A DNA stretch of 64,000 nt, from the NCBI GenBank assembly GCA_963835085.1, contig CAWIED010000001.1, positions 2,542,001-2,606,000 of the forward strand, in the 5' to 3' direction. Under the pieces are notes generated by a model, which made no database searches, was not told the origin of the DNA, and worked only from the letters and a program-made list of their open reading frames with translations. Position numbers and translations under genes: made by a program. This DNA comes from JBDIAG01 sp963835085. GTDB taxonomy: Bacteria; Actinomycetota; Actinomycetes; Actinomycetales; CAWJMD01. Positions 56,992 through 64,000 of this stretch are shown piece by piece. Numbering within the stretch: position 1 is the stretch's first letter; every line of letters starts with the position of its first letter.

Positions 56992-58022
56992 CGACGCCTG
57001 GGCAGGAAGCCGACCGCGTCGTACACCTGGTCGAGCTTTGGACGCGCGATGGCGGTGGCCCGTTCAGCACCGTCGGCGAGAATGCCGTCGAGCTGGGCAG
57101 GGTCGTCGAGCAGCTCCAGCGCCCGGGCGCGCAGTGGGGTGATGGCTTCGATCACCACGTCGGCCAGGTCCTTCTTGAGGTCTCCGTAGCCCTTGCCCAC
57201 ATAAGCGCCCTCGAGGTCGCTCATCGGGCGGCCCGTCAAGGCCGCATAGATACCCAGCAGGTTGGAGACACCCGGTTTGTCTTCGGGACGAAAGACGATC
57301 TCCCGCTCGGTGTCGGTAACCGCCGAACGGATGCGTTTAGCGGTCACCTTGGGGTCGTCGAGCAGGTCGATGGTTCCGGCCGGACCGTTCGACTTGCTCA
57401 TCTTGGCAGTGGGTTGTGCGAGGTCGTAGATCTTGGCGCTTTCCTTGAAGATATACGGCTCGGGAACGACGAAGGTGGGTCCGAACCGGCTGTTGAACCG
57501 GTGCGCCAACGTGCGGGTGAGTTCAAGGTGTTGGCGCTGATCTTCGCCCACCGGCACCGCGGCGGCGTCGTAGAGCAGGATGTCGGCGGCCATCAGCATC
57601 GGATAGGTGAACAGCCCGACGCTCGTGTGCTCGCCGCCTTGCTTGGCGGACTTGTCTTTGAACTGCGTCATCCGGCCCGCCTCTCCGAATCCGGTGAGGC
57701 AGTTGAGAATCCAGGCCAGCTCCGCATGCTCGGCCACGTGCGACTGGGCGAACAGGACGCTGCGCTGCGGGTCGATGCCGGCGGCCAGGTACTGCGCGAG
57801 CGTGTTGCGGATGCGCGTGCGCAACTCCGCCGGGTCTTGCTCGACGGTGATGGCGTGCAGGTCGACCACGCAATAGATCGCCTCGAAGTCGTCGGCCAGT
57901 TTCACCCAGTTCACGAGCGCCCCGAGGTAGTTGCCCAGGTGCAGCGAACCCGACGAGGGCTGCATGCCGGAGAACAGGCGCGGACGAACCGGGCTCGGGG
58001 TGGCAGAAGGCATGGGCGCCAT
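56988..58022 (-). CDS. trpS: Tryptophanyl-tRNA synthetase
   Basis: This class I synthetase charges tRNA-Trp. The 344-residue protein has the HIGH-like SGSLHLGNYLG near residue 25, VVDLHAIT, SHVAEHAELAWILN, PVGEDQRQHLELTR and the KMSKS loop (AKMSKSNG). ATG 58022 gives a standard length; ATG 58013 is also in frame. No T-box or attenuator is visible in the 90-bp divergent gap to argS. Confidence 0.95.
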   Translation of the reverse strand: MAPMPSATPSPVRPRLFSGMQPSSGSLHLGNYLGALVNWVKLADDFEAIYCVVDLHAITVEQDPAELRTRIRNTLAQYLAAGIDPQRSVLFAQSHVAEHAELAWILNCLTGFGEAGRMTQFKDKSAKQGGEHTSVGLFTYPMLMAADILLYDAAAVPVGEDQRQHLELTRTLAHRFNSRFGPTFVVPEPYIFKESAKIYDLAQPTAKMSKSNGPAGTIDLLDDPKVTAKRIRSAVTDTEREIVFRPEDKPGVSNLLGIYAALTGRPMSDLEGAYVGKGYGDLKKDLADVVIEAITPLRARALELLDDPAQLDGILADGAERATAIARPKLDQVYDAVGFLPRRR

Positions 58023-58098
58023 TGTGCACGTCACGCGGGCGCGGCGCACCGGAGGTTCCCGGCGGATGATCCGTTCGGGTTGCGGTGTGGGCTGCCGG

Positions 58099-58104
58099 TA
58101 GCCT
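58099..58104 (+). promoter_or_regulatory. Predicted -10 element for argS
   Basis: TAGCCT lies eight bases before GTG 58113, fitting leaderless transcription of argS. Confidence 0.5.
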
Positions 58105-58112
58105 TGAGCGCC

Positions 58113-59846
58113 GTGCCGAGTCTGAGCAGTGTCCTGGTTCCCCGCGTGCAAGCGGGTCTGGTGGCGGCCTTCGGGCCCGAGTTGGCGGGCGCCGACCCCG
58201 TGTTGCGTCCGTCGCGGTTCGCCGACATTCAGGTGAACGCCCCGCTCGCGTTGGCCAAGCGACTGGGGCTGCCCCCGCGAGAGGTGGCCACCCGGCTGGT
58301 GGCCGCCCTCGACCTGGCCGATGTGTGTGACGGCGTGGAGGTCAGTGGTCCCGGCTTCATCAATCTCACGGCGAGCGCCGAATGGGTCACCCGCTCGGCC
58401 CGTGAGCTGGCCGCCGACCCGGGCGACGGCCTGGTCGCCGAGCGGCCGCAGACCATCGTCATCGACTACTCCGCGCCCAACGTCGCCAAGGAGATGCACG
58501 TAGGGCACCTGCGCACCACCGTGGTGGGCGATGCGCTGGCCCGCACCTTCGAGGCTCTGGGCCACCGGGTGGTACGGCAGAATCACGTGGGCGACTGGGG
58601 CACACCGTTCGGCATGCTCATCGAGCATTTGCGCGACGTGGGCCGCGACTCCGACGAGGCCGCTCTACTCACCCGTGACCCCAACGCGTTCTACCAGCAC
58701 GCACGGGCCAAGTTCGAGGCCGACGCGGCATTCGCCGTCCGGGCCCGTGAGCGGGTGGTGGCCCTGCAGGGCGGCGACGACGAGACCTTGCAGACCTGGC
58801 GGGAGCTGGTGGACGCCTCCGCCAGGTATTTCAATCGGGTGTACACGATGCTCGACATCACCTTGCGCGATGAGCATCTGGCAGGCGAATCGCGATACAA
58901 CGACGACCTCGCGCAGGTGTGCCAGGAGCTGGAGGCCGATGGCCTCGCGCGAATCTCCGATGGCGCCCTCTGCGCGTTTCCCAAGGGCTTCACCGGGCGC
59001 GACGGAGGCCCGATGGCGATGATCGTCCGCAAGTCCGACGGAGGCTACGGCTACGCCACCTCCGACCTGGCGACCGTGCGCTACCGGGTGCGCACCCTGG
59101 GCGCCGACCGGATCCTGTACGTCGTCGGGGTGACCCAGTCGCAGCATCTGGCCATGGTCTTCGAGACGGCGCGCGAGGCAGGCTGGCTGCCGGAGACCAC
59201 CACGACCGAGCACGTTCAGATCGGCAGCGTGCTCGGCGCCGACGGCAAGATGTTCAAGACGCGCTCCGGCGATTCGGTGCCGCTCATCTCGCTGGTAGAG
59301 GAGGCAGTGACCCGGGCCGGCTCGGTGCTGGCCGACCTACGGCCCGACCTCGACCCCGAGCAGGCGCGCCTGATCGGCTGGCAGATCGGCATCGGAGCGG
59401 TCAAGTACGCCGACCTGTCGGTGGCTCACGATTCCGAGTACACGTTCGACTTCGACCGGATGCTGGCGCTGACCGGCAACACCGGCCCTTATCTGCAGTA
59501 TGCGGTGGCCCGGATCAGGTCGATGTTCCGCAAGGCCGGCGTCGACGCGGCCGAGGCCGACGGACTCATCACGATCGTGGAGCCCGCCGAACGCGAGCTG
59601 GGCCTGCTGCTGGGCGAGTTCGGCAGCATCGTGACCGGCGTGGCCCGCGACTGCGAGCCGCACAAGCTCTGCGGGTACCTGTTCGACGTGGCCCAGGCCT
59701 TCTCGACGTTCTACGAGTCGTGCCCGGTGCTGGCTGCGGGCTCACCCGAGGTGCGCGCCTCCCGGCTGGCCTTGTCTGCCCTGACGATGCGGGTACTCGT
59801 CCGGGGTCTCGACCTGCTGGGACTGCAAGCGCCCGAGCAGATGTAG
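58113..59846 (+). CDS. argS: Arginyl-tRNA synthetase
   Basis: This enzyme charges tRNA-Arg. The 577-residue class I synthetase has an N-terminal Add-1 domain (about 1-100, ending SGPGFINLTAS) and the HIGH motif HVGHLR in DYSAPNVAKEMHVGHLRTT. RQNHVGDWGTPFGML follows, then SDGGYGYATSDLA and ADGKMFKTRSGD, and a helical anticodon-binding C terminus ending GLDLLGLQAPEQM. GTG 58113 is supported by promoter spacing and by the LSSVLVPRVQ N terminus. DUF3052 follows eight bases later. Confidence 0.95.
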   Translation: MPSLSSVLVPRVQAGLVAAFGPELAGADPVLRPSRFADIQVNAPLALAKRLGLPPREVATRLVAALDLADVCDGVEVSGPGFINLTASAEWVTRSARELAADPGDGLVAERPQTIVIDYSAPNVAKEMHVGHLRTTVVGDALARTFEALGHRVVRQNHVGDWGTPFGMLIEHLRDVGRDSDEAALLTRDPNAFYQHARAKFEADAAFAVRARERVVALQGGDDETLQTWRELVDASARYFNRVYTMLDITLRDEHLAGESRYNDDLAQVCQELEADGLARISDGALCAFPKGFTGRDGGPMAMIVRKSDGGYGYATSDLATVRYRVRTLGADRILYVVGVTQSQHLAMVFETAREAGWLPETTTTEHVQIGSVLGADGKMFKTRSGDSVPLISLVEEAVTRAGSVLADLRPDLDPEQARLIGWQIGIGAVKYADLSVAHDSEYTFDFDRMLALTGNTGPYLQYAVARIRSMFRKAGVDAAEADGLITIVEPAERELGLLLGEFGSIVTGVARDCEPHKLCGYLFDVAQAFSTFYESCPVLAAGSPEVRASRLALSALTMRVLVRGLDLLGLQAPEQM

Positions 59847-59854
59847 GGCCGCAA

Positions 59855-60208
59855 GTGCTCCTCGCAGAGAAGTTGCAGATCAAGCCAGATGCCACCGTCG
59901 CGCTGATCGCCGTGCCAGACACAGTGGACCTTCAGCTCCCGAACGCTCGGGCAGCGAACCCGGCGGTGGCTGACGCCGTCGTCGCCTTCGTTGCGCATGC
60001 GGCCGACCTTGGGACGATCGCCGGCCCAGCGCTCCAAGCGGCCAGTGATGACCGGCTGACGTGGATCGCGTATCCCAAAGGGGGCCAGCTGGGAACGGAC
60101 TTGAATCGTGACCGGCTTGCGGCCCTCGCCCGAGAACACGGTGCCAGGCCGGTGCGTCAGATCGCCATCGACGAGGTCTGGTCCGCGCTCCGCTTCCGGT
60201 CGGCCTGA
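59855..60208 (+). CDS. DUF3052-family protein
   Basis: This 117-residue cytosolic protein matches the DUF3052 pattern: AEKLQIKPDATVALIAVPD near the start, the strand-rich ADAVVAFVAHAADLG, and the conserved end LTWIAYPKGGQLGTDLNRD then AIDEVWSALRF. The function of this family is unknown. It starts with GTG eight bases after argS, so it is probably co-transcribed. Confidence 0.8.
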   Translation: MLLAEKLQIKPDATVALIAVPDTVDLQLPNARAANPAVADAVVAFVAHAADLGTIAGPALQAASDDRLTWIAYPKGGQLGTDLNRDRLAALAREHGARPVRQIAIDEVWSALRFRSA

Positions 60209-60246
60209 CCGGCGTTCTTGACGCGGCCGGGCTCTGCAGCGGCAGT

Positions 60247-60288
60247 GCTCGGCTAGGCCGGCTCGGCTAGGCCGGCTCGGCTAGGCCG
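60247..60288. repeat. Three perfect 14-bp tandem repeats at the 3' end of the ArsR-VOC gene
   Basis: GCTCGGCTAGGCCG occurs three times without gaps (60247-60260, 60261-60274, 60275-60288). The third copy carries the complement of the gene's TAG stop (60281-60283). Confidence 0.92.
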
Positions 60289-60952
60289 GGCTGGTGAGCT
60301 GGATGAGATTGCCGCAAGTGTCGTCGAGGACGGCCGTGACGACCGGCCCCATTGGCGTGGGCTCCTGGATGAAGCGCGCCCCCTTGGCGACGAGCTCGGC
60401 GTACGACGCCGCCACATCGTCGACGGCGAAGGACGCCGCCGGGATGCCGTCGGCAACCAAGGCCGCCTGATACGCCTTCGCCGCCGGGTGCTGGTCGGGC
60501 TCGAGCAGCAACTCGGTGCCGTCGGGCTGATCCGGGCTGACGACAGTGAGCCAGCGGAACTCGCCGAGCGGCACGTCGTTCTTCGGCACGAAACCGAGCG
60601 TGTCGGTGTAGTAGGCGAGCGCCTTCGCCTGGTCGTCGACGAACACGCTCGTCAGGTTGATGCGGATTCCCATGTCTTTCCTCGATTCGGTAGGCCAACG
60701 CTCGGCGATCGCACGCAGCGGCTCGGTGTGCAGGTGGTGGAGCTTCGTCCGTCCCAGTCGCTGCGAACTCACCAGGCCGGCAGCTTCGAGGATGGCGAGG
60801 TGCTGGGAAATCGCCTGCCGCGACGAGCCGATGCCATGCCGCATCACCAGCCGGCCGCACAGCTCGAACAGGCTCTGCCCATCCCGCTCGGCGAGCTCAT
60901 CGAGGATGAGCCGCCTGGTGGGATCGGCGAGCGCCTGATAGACGTCTCCCAC
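60281..60952 (-). CDS. ArsR-family regulator fused to a VOC (glyoxalase-like) domain
   Basis: The 223-residue protein joins an N-terminal winged helix (about 1-88: VGDVYQALADPTRRLILDEL, ISQHLAILEAAGLV) to a VOC fold (about 95-223: INLTSVFVDDQAKALAYYTDTLGF, TELLLEPDQHP, DTCGNLIQLTSPA). The VOC half keeps the paired beta-alpha-beta units and its terminal strand and may sense a small ligand or be a lyase/dioxygenase-like enzyme. GTG 60952 is chosen over a TTG at 60970 because the promoter predicts transcription starting at about 60953. Autorepression through the operator just upstream is very likely. Confidence 0.88.
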   Translation of the reverse strand: MGDVYQALADPTRRLILDELAERDGQSLFELCGRLVMRHGIGSSRQAISQHLAILEAAGLVSSQRLGRTKLHHLHTEPLRAIAERWPTESRKDMGIRINLTSVFVDDQAKALAYYTDTLGFVPKNDVPLGEFRWLTVVSPDQPDGTELLLEPDQHPAAKAYQAALVADGIPAASFAVDDVAASYAELVAKGARFIQEPTPMGPVVTAVLDDTCGNLIQLTSPA

Positions 60953-60959
60953 GCGCTTG

Positions 60960-60989
60960 ACAATATGCAAGTGAGCACTTGCATGTCAA
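60960..60989 (-). promoter_or_regulatory. Promoter with perfect palindromic operator for the ArsR-VOC gene
   Basis: On the minus strand TTGACA (-35, 60989-60984) and TATTGT (-10, 60965-60960) are separated by 18 bp. That spacer is entirely the palindrome TGCAAGTG-ct-CACTTGCA; with flanking bases the arms reach nine (60965-60984). Predicted initiation falls at the GTG start (leaderless). Binding here would occlude RNA polymerase, a classic ArsR arrangement. Confidence 0.82.
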
Positions 60990-61094
60990 CCGGGTGGCAG
61001 CTAAGAACATTGGTCGGCGAAGTCGTCCCGCCCCCAGTGATCAAGGGGTCGAGGAGTCGCCTCTGGGACGCGGGGCGTTGTCGGTGGTGGGTAG

Positions 61095-61100
61095 TACGTT
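61095..61100 (+). promoter_or_regulatory. Predicted -10 element for the decayed DUF222/HNH gene
   Basis: TACGTT lies six bases before ATG 61107. No SOS-type box is seen here, unlike the locus at 16826. Confidence 0.45.
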
Positions 61101-61106
61101 AGTTCT

Positions 61107-62673
61107 ATGGCTGGCGATGGTTCGAGTGGCGGGGGTGGCGAGTGGGTTGTGCCGGGATGCCCGCTTCCGCCCACGCCCGCTCCGGCCGGTCCTCCTGCTG
61201 CGGGTAGTTCTGCTGGCCCGGTGGTGGAGGCGCCGGGTCCGGCCGCCGCGTTGGTGGGGGTGCGGCATGAAATGGTCGAGGGCTTGCGGGTGTCGAGGCC
61301 GGGGTTGACCTGGTGCTGGCCGGGTTGAGGCACGACGTCTCGTTGACGGACGAGCCGGTGCAGGAGGTGTTGGTGTGGGTGGAGCGGGTGGCGAACCGGG
61401 TCGAGGCGCTGCGCCTGGGCGTAGTGCGGGCCTGCCTGGGTCGTGAACCGGCCGGGCGTGCTCATGGTCGGGCCACCCGGGCGGTGTTGCAGGACCGGTG
61501 CCGGCGCGGGCGTGGGCAGTCTCGGGTCGACGTGCGGACTGCTGAGCTGACCTGATGACCCTCGACCGGCACCCCGACACCAGCGGTGCCGATGACACCA
61601 GCGCCGTGGATGAGACGGGTGAGCCAGCGCCGTTGACCGATACCCGCAGTCCGGGGCAACGCCGCGCCGACGCCCTGGTGGAGATGTCCCGCCTCGCCGG
61701 CGAGTACCTCGCCCTGGTGATCGGAGCCGACGGCCTGCCCGCCCAGGACGGGATCGGTGGGCTCCTCAATCAACGACCCGCCCGATCCGTACCCCACGTC
61801 AGCATCATCATCACCGACCACGACACCGAGGAGACTGAGGAAAGCAGCGATAAGACCGCCAGCGAGACGGACGACGAGACCCCCGACAAGGCCGCCAGTG
61901 CGGACGGCAACACGACCGTCGACGAGAACGCCAGCGACGCCAGCCTTGGTGAGGATGTCACCACCACCGCCGATGGCTTCGCCACTGAAGGCGACCCGCC
62001 GGACAGTAGCGATCCATCCGACACTAACGACCCGCTCGACAGGGACGACCGGCTGGACAGGGACGATGCGCTGGATAGGGGCGAGCGGTTCGACGGGGAT
62101 GATCTTCTCGAGGACGATCTCACAACCCGGCCGCCACAACGGGGTGGTCCCGATGCGAGCAGGCGGGGTCGTGGCCGGGTGTGGTCGGCGGTCACGACCG
62201 ACGGATTCCCGGTGCCGGTCGCAGCCCTGGAGCAACTGCTCTGCTACGCCGTCCTCGACCGGATCACCCGCTCCAAGACCGGACGCGTCCTGAGCCTGCA
62301 CTCCACCGCCCGCCTCGCCACCCCCGCCCAAGTCACGGCAGTGATCGCTCGCGACGGCGGATGCGTCTTCCCCGCCTGCGCGGCACCACCCTCCCTCTGC
62401 CACGTCCACCACGTCCGATTCTGGTCACACGGCGGCCCCACCACCGTCGACAACCTCGCCCTGGTCTGCTGGCGCCACCACCAACTCCTCCACACCCCGA
62501 CCAAACACCCCGACGACGCATGGCAGCTGACCATGCACCACGGACTACCCCACACCCTCCGACCCGCGTGGCTCGACCCCCACCAAACCCCCCTCCGCAA
62601 CACCCTGCGCCACGCCATCCACCACACCCGACACGCAGCCGGACAAATGACCCGCAACGCCCAACCACCCTAG
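61107..62673 (+). pseudogene. Decayed DUF222/HNH (13E12-type) gene
   Basis: The first frame (from ATG 61107) stops at 61326. The DUF222-like sequence VLAGLRHDVSLTDEPVQEV continues in another frame to a TGA at 61553-61555, which overlaps an ATG (TGATG). The last frame then reads the RSPGQRRADALVEMSRLAGEY segment, a very acidic Asp-rich linker and a complete HNH domain (RLATPAQVTAVIARDGGCVF, CHVHHVRFW, LVCWRHHQLLH) to 62673. The middle of DUF222 is missing, so there has been a deletion as well as a shift. The 372-codon HNH frame could still be translated. Confidence 0.75.
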
Positions 62674-62828
62674 CCTGCCGCAGGTGACGGACACGAGAAC
62701 ACGGGCGCCATGATCAGTGCGGCTGCGGTGGCGGCTGGAACATCATGCGAGAACCCCGCCAGTGGCTGCGTAGGCTGTGCCGGGCACCACGACCGGGATG
62801 CCTTTGCGACGTGAAAGGTGAGCAAGCG

Positions 62829-63704
62829 GTGACAGCTCAGGTACTCGACGGCACGGCAACAGCAGCGGCCATCAAACGCGAACTGACAGAGCGGGTCTCA
62901 GCGCTGCGGGCACGAGGTATCACGCCCGGCCTGGGGACTCTGCTGGTGGGAGATGACCCGGCCAGCGCCAACTACGTCACCTTCAAGCACCGCGACTGCG
63001 CCGAGGTCGGCATCTCCTCGATCCGGGTCGACCTGCCCGCCACGGCCACCCAGGATGAGGTGGAAGCAGCCGTCGCCGAGCTGAACGCCAACCCCGCCTG
63101 CCACGGCTACATCGTGCAGTTGCCGCTGCCCAAGGGTCTCGACGAGCAGCGGGTGCTCGAACTCATCGACCCGGACAAGGACGCCGACGGCCTGCATCCC
63201 ACCAACCTGGGCCGGTTGGTACTGCGGGTGAACGAACAGATCACGAGCCCCCTGCCGTGCACTCCTCGTGGGGTGATCGAGCTCATGCTCCGCCACGACA
63301 TCGACCTCAAGGGCAAGCTGGTCTGCGTCGTGGGACGTGGCATCACCGTGGGCCGCACCATGGGGCTGCTGCTCACCCGGCGTGCCGTCAACGCCACGGC
63401 CGTGCTCTGTCACACCGGCACGCTCAACCTCGCCGACGAGGTTCGCCGGGCCGACGTGGTGGTGGCCGCAGCGGGGGTACCCGGGCTCATCACCAAAGAC
63501 ATGGTCAAGCCCGGTGCCGTGGTGCTCGACGTGGGCGTCTCACGGGTGACTGGTGAGGACGGCAGATCAAAGCTCAGGGGCGACGTAGACCCGGCCGTAG
63601 CCGACGTGGCGAGTTGGCTGTCGCCCAACCCCGGCGGAGTCGGCCCGATGACCCGCGCCCTGCTCCTCACCAATGTGGTGGAGGCCGCAGAACGTCTGGC
63701 CTGA
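62829..63704 (+). CDS. folD: Bifunctional methylenetetrahydrofolate dehydrogenase/cyclohydrolase
   Basis: This enzyme oxidises methylene-THF to methenyl-THF and hydrolyses it to 10-formyl-THF, supplying one-carbon units for purines. The 291-residue protein has the N-domain GDDPASANYVTFKHRDCAEVGI with the catalytic lysine (YVTFKH, where a Y-x-x-x-K is expected), QLPLPKGLD, and the GRGITVGRTMGLLL NADP motif (usually GRSxIVGxP). PNPGGVGPMTRALLLTN is near the end. GTG 62829 follows AAAGGTGAG by six bases. A TAGGCT at 62769-62774 suggests a roughly 48-nt leader. Confidence 0.94.
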   Translation: MTAQVLDGTATAAAIKRELTERVSALRARGITPGLGTLLVGDDPASANYVTFKHRDCAEVGISSIRVDLPATATQDEVEAAVAELNANPACHGYIVQLPLPKGLDEQRVLELIDPDKDADGLHPTNLGRLVLRVNEQITSPLPCTPRGVIELMLRHDIDLKGKLVCVVGRGITVGRTMGLLLTRRAVNATAVLCHTGTLNLADEVRRADVVVAAAGVPGLITKDMVKPGAVVLDVGVSRVTGEDGRSKLRGDVDPAVADVASWLSPNPGGVGPMTRALLLTNVVEAAERLA

Positions 63705-63859
63705 GCCCGGGGAAACTGCCGGTCGCGTGGAGCCCTGTGCAGCGCGGCCTAGTGCAGCACCACCGCGCAGGGGAACCCCAGGTCGCGTGAAACCCTGACC
63801 GTCAGGGGCACGCTGTCGGGGAGTGTCCGGTCACGGTGTGCGCGGTCAGGGGCACGCTG
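63705..63859. repeat. Non-coding tail with a 31-bp direct repeat
   Basis: GTCAGGGGCACGCTGTC-type units at 63801-63831 and 63845-63875 match at 29 of 31 bases (period 44). A CCCTGAC-c-GTCAGGG palindrome overlaps the first. Beyond these the interval holds nothing recognisable. Confidence 0.7.
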
Positions 63860-64000
63860 TCAGGGAGTGTGCGGTACGAAGGCGCTCTCATCGGGCGCGC
63901 CTTGACCCGGAAGGTGGGGCTCGGCTGGAGACTCCAGCCGAACCTGCGGCCCGTCGGGGGTGAGGCCGAACGATCCCCCAGCCGATGTGCCCATAACGGC
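63860..64000 (-). CDS. Possible C-terminal fragment of a leftward gene entering from outside
   Basis: The minus-strand frame is open from the edge to a TGA at 63860-63862 and reads MGTSAGGSFGLTPDGPQV then RLESPAEPHLPGQGAPDES. I recognise no family; Pro/Gly-rich tails of this kind are common at protein ends. It may be coincidental. Confidence 0.3.
   Translation of the reverse strand, partial: AVMGTSAGGSFGLTPDGPQVRLESPAEPHLPGQGAPDESAFVPHTP

Noticed and set aside
58023..58112. T-box or leader peptide regulating trpS/argS
   Set aside because: The 90-bp divergent gap is too short and has no specifier stem or Trp-codon leader.

Overview
The window is about 64 kb of high-GC DNA with dense, short-spaced operons and many GTG/TTG starts. 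It encodes a biotin-dependent propionyl-CoA carboxylase set, a single-cytochrome-b succinate dehydrogenase, DUF222/HNH (13E12-type) loci, DUF3052 and a BTAD regulator. Together these point to Actinomycetota, perhaps Propionibacteriales or a relative; the species cannot be fixed from sequence alone. The gene order (purE-purK-gtrA-birA-accD-accE-maf ... accA3 ... lpdA-PNP-phosphosugar mutase ... add-cdd ... dacB-yhjD-trpS ... folD) resembles, from memory, the Rv3275c-Rv3356c stretch of Mycobacterium tuberculosis, so most of the window is old chromosomal backbone.

Layout. 1-4.7 kb: purE (cut by the edge), purK, a small membrane protein with gtrA, a class III adenylate cyclase and birA. 4.8-10.2 kb: propionyl-CoA carboxylase beta and epsilon subunits, then sdhCAB, in which sdhA carries a one-base frameshift. 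10.2-16.5 kb: an FMN glutamate-synthase-like protein, a frameshifted DUF885 peptidase, maf and a RecQ-like helicase. 16.9-20.0 kb: a DUF222/HNH gene with a LexA-box-like promoter, split by an IS3-type element. 20.1-23.7 kb: a second carboxyltransferase beta and the biotin carboxylase/BCCP subunit. 23.7-32.5 kb: lpdA, purine nucleoside phosphorylase, phosphosugar mutase, PH-domain protein, deoC and two aldehyde dehydrogenases, the second truncated. 32.4-37.6 kb: an unusual four-gene operon of amino-acid permease, solute-binding lipoprotein, cNMP/CBS/DUF294 nucleotidyltransferase and metallophosphoesterase. 37.8-43.3 kb: a giant BTAD/NB-ARC regulator beside a DrrAB-type ABC exporter. 43.3-50.1 kb: PfkB kinase, add, cdd, BMP-type nucleoside-binding lipoprotein, M20 amidohydrolase and a cobalamin-domain-less acyl-CoA mutase. 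50.1-55.2 kb: mannose-1-phosphate guanylyltransferase, D,D-carboxypeptidase, a 73-bp minisatellite and an intact IS1380-type element with a TTAAC target duplication. 55.3-64 kb: yhjD-like gene, 2'-5' RNA ligase, trpS, argS, DUF3052, an ArsR-VOC fusion with a very clear operator, a decayed DUF222/HNH gene and folD.

How the genes fit together. BirA would biotinylate the AccA-type subunit, which works with PccB and AccE to make methylmalonyl-CoA. A mutase and succinate dehydrogenase continue that carbon route, although the mutase here needs a B12-binding partner from elsewhere. PNP, mutase, deoC, ALDH, add, cdd and the BMP lipoprotein form a split nucleoside/deoxyribose salvage set. A recurring feature is a TAnnnT -10 hexamer 6-8 nt before a start codon, seen at about thirteen genes, which predicts widespread leaderless transcription. 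A second is short tandem duplication across stop codons.
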